Assembly: GCF_029945805.1 (NCBI RefSeq)
Contig: NZ_JAQSDH010000022.1
Span: 62,001 to 126,000 of the forward strand
Direction of reading: 5' to 3'
DNA: 64,000 bases
Source of the DNA: Flavobacterium sp.
GTDB taxonomy: Bacteria; Bacteroidota; Bacteroidia; Flavobacteriales; Flavobacteriaceae
Under the pieces are notes generated by a model. The model saw nothing but the letters and a program-made list of their open reading frames with translations, made no database searches and was not told the origin of the DNA. Below, in pieces: positions 16,208 through 25,800 of this stretch; positions within the stretch are counted from its first letter, which is position 1; each line of letters starts with the position of its first letter. A program made the translations under genes and the position numbers.

Positions 16208-16234
16208 AAAAAGACCTCATATTTTGAGGTCTTA
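16208..16234 (-). terminator. Terminator of the CAU tRNA gene
   Basis: On the minus strand AAGACCTCA / TGAGGTCTT with a five-base loop, followed by TTTTATT, starts about 9 bases after the tRNA 3' end. Confidence 0.85.
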
Positions 16235-16241
16235 TTTACTG

Positions 16242-16315
16242 TGGTCCCACTTGGGCTCGAACCAAGGACCACCTGATTATGAGTCAGGTGCTCTAACCAA
16301 CTGAGCTATAGGACC
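16242..16315 (-). tRNA. tRNA with CAU anticodon (Ile2 or Met)
   Basis: A 74-nt cloverleaf on the minus strand. The acceptor stem is GGTCCTA / TGGGACC (one G-T pair), the D-arm has 'AGCTCAGTTGGTTAGAGC', the anticodon stem is CCTGA / TCAGG with loop CTCATAA, and the T-arm has 'GGTTCGA'. A CCA-like end is only partly encoded (terminal A). The CAU anticodon fits elongator Met or lysidine-modified Ile2; the D-arm and anticodon arm resemble known Ile2 tRNAs. It is not an initiator by its acceptor pair (G1-C72). Confidence 0.92.
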
Positions 16316-16386
16316 TACTTTCAATATAGTAAAAACGATATTGAGGATGCAATATTAGCACTATTTTTTATTCAAAGCAAGTCTTT

Positions 16387-16788
16387 TTATTGGATTTCTT
16401 GACAAAGTTCAATTAGCACTCCATTTGTTGTTTTTGGATGTAAAAAAGCGACCAACTTATTATCAGCTCCTTTTTTAGGAATTTCATTCAAAACAACAAA
16501 GCCCTCTTTTTTTAATCTTTCTATTTCTTCTACTATATTTTCAACGTCAAAAGCAATATGATGAATTCCTTCTCCTTTCTTTTCTAGGAATTTAGCGATA
16601 GGGCTTTCAGCATTTGTGGATTCCAAAAGTTCTATTTTATTGGGTCCATTCATAAAGAATGACGTTTTTACACCTTCACTTTGTACTTCTTCCTGCTTGT
16701 ATGGTGGATTTCCGAATAATTTTTCAAAAAGTAGATTAGAGGTTTCCAAATTATTGACTGCTATTCCAATGTGTTCAATTTTACGCAT
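16387..16788 (-). CDS. mce: Methylmalonyl-CoA epimerase
   Basis: 133 residues of the glyoxalase/VOC fold. It interconverts the (R) and (S) forms of methylmalonyl-CoA in propionate and odd-chain metabolism. Metal-ligand motifs are 'EHIGIAV' at the start, 'EGIHHIAFDVENI' near 93 and a C-terminal 'VLIELCQ'. It stands alone, divergent from rbfA, with a CGCAAAG repeat cluster in the gap. Confidence 0.93.
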   Translation of the reverse strand: MRKIEHIGIAVNNLETSNLLFEKLFGNPPYKQEEVQSEGVKTSFFMNGPNKIELLESTNAESPIAKFLEKKGEGIHHIAFDVENIVEEIERLKKEGFVVLNEIPKKGADNKLVAFLHPKTTNGVLIELCQEIQ

Positions 16789-16802
16789 TTTTAAAACTTT
16801 AA

Positions 16803-16847
16803 CCGCAAAGTTCGCAAAGTTTTTCGCAAAGCGCGCAAAGTTCGCCT
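16803..16847. repeat. CGCAAAG heptamer repeat cluster
   Basis: Four copies of CGCAAAG start at 16804, 16813, 16825 and 16834, so the steps are 9, 12 and 9 bases. A related element with CTTTGCG copies lies at 52886-52933. Both sit between genes. They look like a dispersed intergenic repeat of this genome; function unknown. Confidence 0.7.
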
Positions 16848-16907
16848 ACTTTTTTATTACCAACCAATGCATTTAAGTATTTGACATTAAAATTGTATTT
16901 TTGCAGG

Positions 16908-17300
16908 ATGGAAACGAACAGACAGAAAAAAATAGGCAGTGTACTTCAAAAAGATTTAGTTGATATCCTTCAAGGTGAAGTGCGTAAAAACGGAATTTCA
17001 AACCTTGTAATCTCCGTTTCTAAAGTTATTGTAACTACCGATTTGTCTATTGCTAAAGTATACTTGAGTGTTTTTCCACAAGAAAAAGCAGCCGAATTAA
17101 TGGCAGCCATAAAAACAAATTCTCCTTTAATTAAGCACGATTTATCGCAACGAGTAAAATTGCAATTGCGAAAAGTGCCGAACCTTTCCTTTTACATTGA
17201 CGACTCTTTAGATTATATCGAAAAGATTGACAGTGCATTATCTGGTAAAGAAAATCCTATAGAAAATCGTGACCTTTTAGATAAACGCAAGAAATTTTAA
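16908..17300 (+). CDS. rbfA: Ribosome-binding factor A
   Basis: About 130 residues from ATG 16908 (METNRQKKIGSVLQKD), preferred over an upstream in-frame ATG at 16881 because the family always starts near this motif. RbfA binds the 30S subunit and helps mature 16S rRNA. The KH-like core includes 'VIVTTDLSIAKVYLSVFP'. A TATTTTTG box lies just upstream of the ATG, so the leader is very short. The next gene starts 1 bp after the stop. Confidence 0.95.
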   Translation: METNRQKKIGSVLQKDLVDILQGEVRKNGISNLVISVSKVIVTTDLSIAKVYLSVFPQEKAAELMAAIKTNSPLIKHDLSQRVKLQLRKVPNLSFYIDDSLDYIEKIDSALSGKENPIENRDLLDKRKKF

Positions 17301-17301
17301 A

Positions 17302-18501
17302 TTGAACTTCTCGCTTTACATCGCCCAACGCTATCTTTTTAGCAAAAGTAAAAACAATGCTATTAACATTATTACTGGCATTGCATCGATGGGAATTATT
17401 GTGGGAACACTTGCTCTTTTTGTGGTTCTTTCTGTTTTCAGCGGATTGCGGGTTTTCAGTTTATCCTTTTCAAACACCATTGATCCCGATTTAAAAGTTG
17501 GGCCACTTCAAGGAAAAAATTTCTTTATTTCTCCGCACCAAGAAAGTCAAATCAAAGCAATTGATGGCGTTGCTTATTACAGTAAAATTGTTGAAGAGCG
17601 TGTGCTTTTCTTTTTCGACGGAAAGGAACAAGTTACTTATTTGAAAGGCGTTGATACCAATTACACCAAAATTAATGATGTTGCCAAAAGTCTTTTTAAC
17701 GGAAAATGGCTCAGACACAACACAGCTGAAGTAGTTGTTGGCTACGGAATTTCGCAAAAATTATCTCTTGGATTATTCGATTTCAACAATTCCTTGGAAG
17801 TTTATGTTCCACGAAAAGGAAAGGCCGTAATTGAAAGCGAAGAAGATGCATTCAACAAATCGGTGTTGATTCCAACCGGAATTTATGCCATCAGTGAAGA
17901 TTTGGATTCTAAGTACGTTTTTGCGGATTTGGCTATAACCCAAGAATTATTGGAATACAAATCCAATCAGATTTCGGCGGTTGAAATTAAAACGAAGCCA
18001 AACGCTGATGAAAATGCAATTATAGAAAAACTGAATGGCATTTTCCAGAATAAGACAGAAGTAAAAACGCGTGCTCAATTGAACGCCACTTTATATAAGA
18101 TGCTGAATACCGAAAATATTGCGGTCTATCTTATTTTTACTTTGGTGATTATCATTGCTTTATTCAATTTGATTGGTGCTTTGATTATGATGGTATTAGA
18201 CAAGAAAAACAACTTAAAAACACTCTATAATTTAGGCTCTGAAATCAAAGATTTGAAGAAAATATTTTTGCTTCAAGGAAGTTTGCTGACTATTATTGGT
18301 GGCATTATTGGATTGATTTTAGGAATAATCATTGTACTAATTCAACAACACTTTAAAATCATAATGATCACCGAATCATTAGCTTATCCGGTAGTCTTCA
18401 ACTTTCAAAATGTATTGATTGTATTCGGAACCATCGTAACGCTTGGCTTTATCTCTAGCTGGATTGCAAGCAGTCGTGTGACTAAAAAATTACTAGATTA
18501 A
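17302..18501 (+). CDS. FtsX/LolC-type ABC transporter permease
   Basis: 399 residues starting with TTG directly after rbfA; the start is fixed by the family opening 'NFSLYIAQRYLFSKSKNNAI'. One N-terminal helix (about 20-45), a large periplasmic domain (about 46-270) and three C-terminal helices follow the FtsX/LolC/MacB plan. It probably works with a separate ATPase in lipoprotein release or a related envelope task. The order rbfA then this permease is common in flavobacteria as far as I recall. It converges on dusB with a 4-bp overlap of stop codons. Confidence 0.85.
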   Translation: MNFSLYIAQRYLFSKSKNNAINIITGIASMGIIVGTLALFVVLSVFSGLRVFSLSFSNTIDPDLKVGPLQGKNFFISPHQESQIKAIDGVAYYSKIVEERVLFFFDGKEQVTYLKGVDTNYTKINDVAKSLFNGKWLRHNTAEVVVGYGISQKLSLGLFDFNNSLEVYVPRKGKAVIESEEDAFNKSVLIPTGIYAISEDLDSKYVFADLAITQELLEYKSNQISAVEIKTKPNADENAIIEKLNGIFQNKTEVKTRAQLNATLYKMLNTENIAVYLIFTLVIIIALFNLIGALIMMVLDKKNNLKTLYNLGSEIKDLKKIFLLQGSLLTIIGGIIGLILGIIIVLIQQHFKIIMITESLAYPVVFNFQNVLIVFGTIVTLGFISSWIASSRVTKKLLD

Positions 18502-19490
18502 ACAAACTGATATTCGGCATAGATTTCTTGGATTTCGTCTAAAGCTTTAAATAAACTTTCAGCCGTTTCAAGCGTAACCAATTTTAATCGGTGTTCCTTA
18601 AAGTTTGAAACGCCTTTGAAGTAATTGGTATAGTGACGACGCATCTCCACAATTCCCACGCGTTCTCCTTTCCAGTCCATTGACCATGTAAGATGATTTC
18701 GAGCTGCTTCAACTCGATCTGCAATTGTTGGTTTTGCCAAATGTTCTCCCGTTTTGAAGAAGTGTTTGATTTCGTTAAAAATCCATGGATAACCAATCGC
18801 AGCGCGACCAATCATCATGCCATCCAAACCGTATTTATTCTTGTATTCTAATGCTTTTTCGGGAGAATCTATATCGCCGTTTCCAAAAATCGGCATTGTA
18901 ATTCTAGGATTATTTTTTACTCGGGCAATGTGCGTCCAATCGGCACTCCCTTTATACATTTGGGCACGGGTTCTTGCATGTACGGTCAACGCTTGAACTC
19001 CGATATCTTGTAGTCGTTCCGCCACTTCATCAATATTAATGGAACTTTCATCCCAACCCAATCTTGTTTTTACCGTTACGGGAAGACTGGTACTTCTGAT
19101 TACCGCTTTTGTCAAACGAATCATCAAATCCACATCTTTCAAAACTCCGGCTCCAGCGCCTTTACAAACTACTTTTTTAACTGGGCAACCAAAATTAATA
19201 TCTACCAAATCAGGACGCACGGTTTCTACGATTTTTGCTGACATCGCCATTGCATCTTCATCACCACCAAAAATCTGAATACCAACGGGTCTTTCATAAT
19301 CAAAAATATCCAGTTTCATTCGGCTTTTAATAGCATCGCGTATCAATCCTTCAGATGAAATAAATTCGGAATACATTAAATCAGCACCGTGCAATTTGCA
19401 CAGCCTACGGAATGGTGGATCACTTACATCTTCCATAGGCGCAAGAAGTAAGGGAAAATCGGGTAATTGGATAGTGCCAATTTTTGGCAT
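18498..19490 (-). CDS. dusB: tRNA-dihydrouridine synthase
   Basis: About 330 residues from ATG 19490 (MPKIGTIQLPDFPLLLAPME); an upstream extension to 19547 is in frame but adds a non-conserved leader. It is an FMN enzyme reducing uridines of tRNA. Motifs: 'LAPMEDVSDPPFR' at the start, 'NFGCPVKKVVCKGAGA' near 105 (the second Cys is the catalytic acid), 'VKTRLGWD' near 146 and 'VHARTRAQMYKG' near 175. Length and sequence suit the DusB group. Confidence 0.93.
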   Translation of the reverse strand: MPKIGTIQLPDFPLLLAPMEDVSDPPFRRLCKLHGADLMYSEFISSEGLIRDAIKSRMKLDIFDYERPVGIQIFGGDEDAMAMSAKIVETVRPDLVDINFGCPVKKVVCKGAGAGVLKDVDLMIRLTKAVIRSTSLPVTVKTRLGWDESSINIDEVAERLQDIGVQALTVHARTRAQMYKGSADWTHIARVKNNPRITMPIFGNGDIDSPEKALEYKNKYGLDGMMIGRAAIGYPWIFNEIKHFFKTGEHLAKPTIADRVEAARNHLTWSMDWKGERVGIVEMRRHYTNYFKGVSNFKEHRLKLVTLETAESLFKALDEIQEIYAEYQFV

Positions 19491-19637
19491 AGCTGTATTT
19501 TTTTTAGCAAAATTACACTTTTTTAAACAAAATAGAAATCTTGACAACAGAAGTAATTTTAAAACAAAATCGAAAAATAATATAATCCCACTAAACTATA
19601 AATAAATAGATTTGTACCTTGGAATGATAATACTAAT

Positions 19638-20645
19638 ATGGAAACAAAACTCACGATGCATGTAGCTTTTAGAATTTTTAAAGATACTCTTCAAAACTTT
19701 TTAGACGACAAAGGCCTAAAATTTAGTGCTTCACTTTCCTATTATACTGTGTTTTCAATGGCACCGTTGTTATTGTTAATGATTTCACTCGCAAGTATAT
19801 TTTTTGGACGTGAAGCGATTCAAGGACAAGTTTTTGGCGAAATAAACGGCCTTATCGGAAATGAAGCCGCACTACAGATTCAAGATATTATCAGAAATAT
19901 GGAGCTTTCAGGAAAAACAACTGTTGCAATAATTATTGGCAGTATCACTTTGTTAATTGGTGCGACAAGCGTTTTTAGCGAAATTCAAGATTCGATCAAT
20001 ATCATTTGGAAAGTCAAAGCAAAACCTAAACGAGGATGGCTAAAACTGATTCAAGATCGCTTACTTTCTTCCTCCTTAATTGTTGGGTTAGGATTTTTAT
20101 TGATTGTATCCCTGTTGGTCAATGGGGTTATGTTAGCACTAAGCGCATGGTTAAAAAATTATTTTCCTGATGTTACTTTGATTATTTTCCAAATTGGTAA
20201 TTTTCTATTAAGTTTTACCGTTATTATGACACTTTTTGGCGTAATTTTCAAGGTGCTGCCCGATGCGAAAATTGCTTGGAAACACGTTCGTGCCGGTGCT
20301 TTCTTTACAGCGTGTCTTTTTATGTTAGGCCGTTTTTTAATTGGACTTTACATTAATTACAGCGGAACTGGATCTGCTTATGGAGCAGCTGGATCATTAA
20401 TTATAATACTGGTTTGGGTTTATTATACTGCTGCAATACTGTATTTTGGTGCTGAATTTACCAAAGTCTATGCTGAATATACTGGCGCCCGAATTGAACC
20501 TGCGGATTATGCCGTATATGTAGAGCAATTTGAAAAAGAAAAAACGGTAAGCGTACTTCCGGACACAGCAAAACCTGACGCTGAACTTATAGGGAAAGCT
20601 GAACCAAAATCAATTAAGAAACCAAAGGCTAAAACTACTCCGTAA
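19638..20645 (+). CDS. YihY/BrkB family inner-membrane protein
   Basis: 335 residues with about six membrane helices. Family features include 'KFSASLSYYTVFSMAPLLLL' near the start, 'NIIWKVKAKPKRGWL' near 122 and 'SAYGAAGSLIIILVWVYYTA' near 240. The C-terminus (about 290-335) is a lysine/proline-rich cytoplasmic tail. The family was once misnamed ribonuclease BN; its transport or scaffolding role is unclear. It is followed by lepA after about 165 bp. Confidence 0.9.
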   Translation: METKLTMHVAFRIFKDTLQNFLDDKGLKFSASLSYYTVFSMAPLLLLMISLASIFFGREAIQGQVFGEINGLIGNEAALQIQDIIRNMELSGKTTVAIIIGSITLLIGATSVFSEIQDSINIIWKVKAKPKRGWLKLIQDRLLSSSLIVGLGFLLIVSLLVNGVMLALSAWLKNYFPDVTLIIFQIGNFLLSFTVIMTLFGVIFKVLPDAKIAWKHVRAGAFFTACLFMLGRFLIGLYINYSGTGSAYGAAGSLIIILVWVYYTAAILYFGAEFTKVYAEYTGARIEPADYAVYVEQFEKEKTVSVLPDTAKPDAELIGKAEPKSIKKPKAKTTP

Positions 20646-20753
20646 CTTGTTACAAAAACAGTAATGGAGAGCAAATCACAATCTGAAAAAAAGCCTAAAA
20701 AATAGCGCACTATCTAATTTTTACTGCGTTCTTTTTTAATCAAAACTTTGCCT

Positions 20754-20761
20754 TATATTTG
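20754..20761 (+). promoter_or_regulatory. -7 box upstream of lepA
   Basis: TATATTTG matches the Bacteroidota TAnnTTTG box and ends 49 bp before the lepA start. A TTTG at the right distance upstream is not evident, so the call rests on one element. Confidence 0.4.
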
Positions 20762-20810
20762 TGGATTAAATGCGGGACACCTATTGTCCAGTAATTGACA
20801 GATACAGAAG

Positions 20811-22607
20811 ATGAAGCACATTAGAAATTTTTGCATAATTGCCCATATTGATCACGGAAAAAGCACACTTGCTGACCGACTTCTTGGCGCAACTCAAACC
20901 GTTACCGCTCGTGAAGAAAAAGCGCAATTGCTTGACAACATGGATTTGGAGCGCGAACGCGGTATTACCATAAAAAGTCACGCCATTCAAATGGAATACA
21001 CCTACAAAGGGGAAGAATACATTTTGAATTTGATTGACACCCCTGGACACGTAGATTTTAGTTATGAAGTTTCTCGGTCAATTGCGGCTTGCGAAGGCGC
21101 ACTTTTGATTGTGGATGCAGCTCAAAGTATTCAGGCACAAACGATTTCAAATTTATATTTGGCTTTAGAAAATGACTTGGAAATTATTCCAGTTTTGAAT
21201 AAAGTAGATTTACCAAGTGCAAATCCTGAAGAAGTTAGCGACGATATTATTGATTTATTAGGGTGCAAATTAGAAGATATTATTCACGCTTCAGGTAAAA
21301 CTGGTTTTGGAGTAGAGAATATATTAGCAGCCATTATTGAAAAAATTCCGCATCCAAAAGGAAATAAAGACGAACCCTTACAAGCCTTGATATTCGATTC
21401 ACATTACAATCCGTTTCGTGGTATTGAAGTTATCTTCCGTGTGAAAAATGGGGAAATCAGAAAAGGCCAGAAAATCAAGTTCATGGCAACCGGAAACGAG
21501 TATTATGCGGATGAAGTGGGAACGTTGAAATTAAATCAAGTTCCAAAAAATGTGATTTCTACTGGTGATGTTGGGTATTTGATCTCTGGAATAAAAGAAG
21601 CAAAAGAAGTAAAAGTTGGTGATACCTTAACGGATGCAAAAACGCCAACAACCAATATGATTACTGGGTTTGAAGATGTAAAACCAATGGTTTTCGCCGG
21701 AATTTATCCTGTTGACACCGAAGATTACGAGGATTTGCGTGCTTCAATGGAGAAATTGCAATTGAACGATGCTTCCTTGGTATTTTTACCTGAAAGTTCG
21801 GCAGCTTTAGGATTTGGTTTTCGTTGCGGATTCTTAGGAATGTTGCACTTGGAAATCATTCAGGAACGATTAGAACGTGAATACGATATGACTGTAATTA
21901 CAACAGTTCCCAACGTTTCGTACTTGGCGTACACCAAAAAAGAACCTACTGTTTCGTTCGTAATTAATAATCCGTCCGATTTACCAGAGCCTTCAAAATT
22001 AGATCGCGTTGAAGAGCCCTTTATAAAAGCTACCATTATTACAAAAGCTGATTATGTTGGAAACGTAATGAGTTTGTGTATCGAAAAACGTGGTGTTATT
22101 ACCAATCAAACGTATTTAACAACCGAACGAGTTGAATTGACTTTTGATATGCCTTTAGCCGAAATTGTATTCGATTTTTATGATCGATTGAAAACGGTTT
22201 CTAAAGGATACGCTTCGTTTGACTATTCTCCTATTGGAATGAGAGAATCTAAATTGGTACGATTAGATGTGTTGTTAAATGCACAATCAGTTGATGCACT
22301 TTCTGCTTTGATTCACGAAAGTAATGCCTATAATATTGGTAAAAAAATGTGTGAAAAACTGCGCGAATTGATACCAAGACAACAATTTGATATTCCCATT
22401 CAAGCGGCAATTGGAGCAAAAATTATTGCCCGTGAAACCATAAAAGCGTTGCGTAAAGACGTTACCGCCAAATGTTATGGTGGTGATATTTCGCGTAAGC
22501 GTAAACTTCTTGAAAAACAGAAAAAAGGTAAAAAGAGAATGCGTCTGGTAGGAAACGTTGAAATTCCGCAAGAAGCATTTATGGCTGTTTTGAAGTTGAA
22601 TGATTAA
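20811..22607 (+). CDS. lepA: Elongation factor 4
   Basis: 598 residues, usual length. It is a ribosome-bound translational GTPase linked to initiation and back-translocation. The GTPase motifs are AHIDHGKS at 11-18, DTPGH at 76-80 and 'NKVDLP' near 133. The LepA-specific C-terminal domain ends with '[20 protein letters not shown]'. It is followed by a terminator at 22646. Confidence 0.97.
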   Translation: MKHIRNFCIIAHIDHGKSTLADRLLGATQTVTAREEKAQLLDNMDLERERGITIKSHAIQMEYTYKGEEYILNLIDTPGHVDFSYEVSRSIAACEGALLIVDAAQSIQAQTISNLYLALENDLEIIPVLNKVDLPSANPEEVSDDIIDLLGCKLEDIIHASGKTGFGVENILAAIIEKIPHPKGNKDEPLQALIFDSHYNPFRGIEVIFRVKNGEIRKGQKIKFMATGNEYYADEVGTLKLNQVPKNVISTGDVGYLISGIKEAKEVKVGDTLTDAKTPTTNMITGFEDVKPMVFAGIYPVDTEDYEDLRASMEKLQLNDASLVFLPESSAALGFGFRCGFLGMLHLEIIQERLEREYDMTVITTVPNVSYLAYTKKEPTVSFVINNPSDLPEPSKLDRVEEPFIKATIITKADYVGNVMSLCIEKRGVITNQTYLTTERVELTFDMPLAEIVFDFYDRLKTVSKGYASFDYSPIGMRESKLVRLDVLLNAQSVDALSALIHESNAYNIGKKMCEKLRELIPRQQFDIPIQAAIGAKIIARETIKALRKDVTAKCYGGDISRKRKLLEKQKKGKKRMRLVGNVEIPQEAFMAVLKLND

Positions 22608-22645
22608 TTTTTTTAGATAAAAGATACTAGACTAGATAATAGACA

Positions 22646-22676
22646 AGTCCAATAACGAAAGTTGTTGGGCTTTTTT
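22646..22676 (+). terminator. Terminator after lepA
   Basis: AGTCCAATAAC / GTTGTTGGGCT (with G-T pairs), a four-base loop and seven T, about 40 bp after the stop. Confidence 0.8.
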
Positions 22677-22695
22677 TATATAAAAAAAGTTTTTG

Positions 22696-22757
22696 AACCA
22701 TTAAGGAATTAAGCTTCATTTAGACATAACTTAATCAACCTTAATTCCTTAATGGTT
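22696..22757. repeat. 18-bp perfect inverted repeat
   Basis: AACCATTAAGGAATTAAG at 22696-22713 has its exact reverse complement at 22740-22757, with a 26-base spacer. It lies between two convergent terminators (lepA and the permease-peptidase gene), so it belongs to no obvious transcript end. Confidence 0.85.
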
Positions 22758-22801
22758 AAATTTTAATTTAATTTAATTTATTTCAATAATTCATACCAAA
22801 T

Positions 22802-22834
22802 AAAAAAGGTGAAACTTTCGCTTCACCTTTTTTT
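22802..22834 (-). terminator. Terminator of the ABC permease-peptidase gene
   Basis: AAAAAAGGTGAA / TTCACCTTTTTT with an eight-base loop, directly after the stop codon on the minus strand. Confidence 0.85.
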
Positions 22835-25800
22835 TATAATGTTCTTCTATTATCCTCAGAATTGGTATCAATCAACTTATTGTAAGGATCTACGCCAACT
22901 TCTGTCGGTTTTTCATTGACAATTATCGTTGCTTTGTTATCAATTCTATCAATTTTTACTTTTTTAAGATACAGTTCTTTGTCTTGTTTTTTACCCTTAA
23001 CCGTTTGCTCATTAAATATGCCAATGTCTATGTAATCCTCTAACGGATAAGATTCAATTGGAAATTTTGTGCCTTTTTTCAAATAGGTAAGCGTTTTACC
23101 ATTTTTGTCTTTAAAGCTTCTTTTCCCTTTATCATCGGCTTTGTATTTGGAAACTTCAAATTCTATATTCACTTGGTATTTGCCGTTTGGTAATTTCTTA
23201 TACTTAGCTTCCTTCACTCTGTTATCGTACAATGTTATGGTTTCAAACATATCATTTATAACATATTGAAGCGAATCGGGTGTTGCTTTTTTTAATTCGG
23301 CAACAAATTCTATAGAGTTTGTATAAGGCGATTCTTGATATGCCACTTTTTTAATATAGGTTTTCAACGCATTATTCATGTTTTTTTCGCCGATATAATC
23401 ACTCAAAGCATACAAGACCAAAGATCCTTTATTGTAATGTATGTATTGCTGATTTTCGTTGAACATCAAAGGTTGTTCCTTACCACTTTCAAAAGTTCTG
23501 CCTTGTAAATATTTATCTAAAGCATCTTTAAGAAATTTACGCATTTGGGTTTTTCCATAAGCATGTTCTAAAACTTTTAACGAACTGTATTCTGATAAAC
23601 TCTCAGACAACAAAGTTGCACCTTGAACATTGGCCCCAATAACTTGGTGCGCCCACCATTGGTGCGCGACTTCGTGTGACGTTACTGCAAACGGGTAATC
23701 TACCGCATTTTGATCTTCATCATCAACAGCGGCAATAAATCCGATGGCTTCTGAAAACGGAATAGTATTCGCAAAAGACTGTGCAAACCCACCACCCGTT
23801 CTAGGGAATTCGATAATTCGAACTTGTTTGTGCTGGTACGGACTAAAGTTTACGGTGTAATAATCTAATGATTTTTTTACTGCTTTTATCATTCGGTCCA
23901 CGTTATATTCATGACCCTTATTATAATATATTTCGATATTTACATCTTGCCATTTGTCCTTTCTAACTTCATACCTAGCCGAATTATAAGCATAAAAATT
24001 GAGCATTTTTTTATCCATTTTGTAATGAAAATAGCTTCTGCCGTCTTTTTTCCATTGCTTCTGCAAATATCCTGGCGCAATGGCTATTTGATCGTCTGAA
24101 GTGCTAACTGTAGTTTCAAAAGTTATCCAATCGGCATCGCTACTTATATACGTGTTTTTGCGCGCAATGCTATCCGTTGGTTTAGCCATTCTATCTTTTG
24201 GTTTTAAACCGTATTTTTTTCGAACATCTTCATCTTGCAATTCGGATTGATCACTATAGCCGATAGAAGGGAACATTCCATTATTTATGAAGGTTCCGTT
24301 ATAAATCACCGGTGAGTTATCCGAAAATAAGGTGTTGGCTTTATTTTTTACTGTGAAACGCATTTGAATCGAATCTCCAGCGACTAATGGTTTTTCTAGG
24401 CGATAAATATCAAAATTATAAATAGTGTCCTTTGATACTAATCTGGTTTTTACATTAAAAGAAATTTTGGTTTCCTCGCCATGATTTACGAATATAGAAT
24501 CGATAGTTTGTGTTGATTTATTTTTCAAACTATATTTTCCATTGGCCACAAAATTGCGTTCTTTTGGAAACAAATCCATACTTACATTTACATCTGTAAT
24601 TCGAGGCTGTATTCTGTTTTCATATTTTTTGTACTTCTTTTCCCAGTTGACCGATTCAAGTTCTTGTTCGTTTCCAGTTTTATTGTGATTCACGATATTA
24701 TCTTGATAGTAAATAGTACTTCCTATTCCTAGGAATACCAGAAGGGAAACAAGTATTGGAATTGCAATTTGTTTGTTCATTCTAATTTTTGCGTCTTTTA
24801 GTCGGGCTTTAGCCGATTGACCTAAACCACGCGTCCAAAATACGAGTGCTAATCCAAACAGAGCAATTCCAATAAACAGCCAATATATTTTATAGAAATA
24901 GTAGAATTTTAATCCGTGACCGTAGCCATTCATATCGGAATAATTAAATCCGGGATCACTATTAAAAATAAATATATCTTGGTCAACTCCAATTGCTGGC
25001 AGGAAGCTTAAGCCAATTGAAAGCAGTAATAAAACAAAAAATCCGAGTAAATAATTTTTAAATAACGTTTGAATGAATACCGCCAATAAAGCCCAAATGA
25101 TGAAATGAATTAATCGTATTCCGTATAGTTCAAATAAATAATGCCCGATTTCAAAATTAAAATACCCTTTATAGATTTGAAATAAAATGCCGGAAATCAT
25201 GATTAAAGACAACAGTACTATTTGCATTTTAACGATTGCCAAAAATTTTGAGAATAGCAACACCCAGTTTGGCGTTGGCGTAACATCTATTAAATGATTC
25301 ATTCTTGCTGTTGCGCCACGATGAATTAACAAGCCTGCAAACAAGAACGTTAACAAGTTTATGAATAACCCAAAAGTGCTTCCGGGAACCAGTAGCATTT
25401 GCCACGTTACAGGATAGGTTTCGGTTCCAAAAAAGGCTCCAGCGCTAAGAGATGTAATTAAGATGAATAACATTCCAACAATTACAATACTGATGAAAAC
25501 CCAATTTTTTACAATGAATTTAAAATCAATATTGGACAAACTCCAGGCATTTTTAAAATTTTGCGCCATTGAAAAATCAAAACGAGTAGCAGGTAGGTTT
25601 ATTTTAGTTATTCCACCAAAGTTATTTTTGGTAATTCGATCGTTATTTTTACTTTTTTTAAAGGTAAAAGCCGTTTGAGTAAACGAGAAATAGCGGTACA
25701 TTAATCCTAAAATTACTATTGAAATTCCCAACCAAATCAAACGATTATACAAAACCACGCCTTCAAAAGGCAACAGATTTTCATTCTTTTCAAAAATCGT

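Noticed and set aside
20663..20706. Tiny lysine-rich ORF after the YihY gene
   Set aside because: Only 14 codons, low complexity, no ribosome-binding context.
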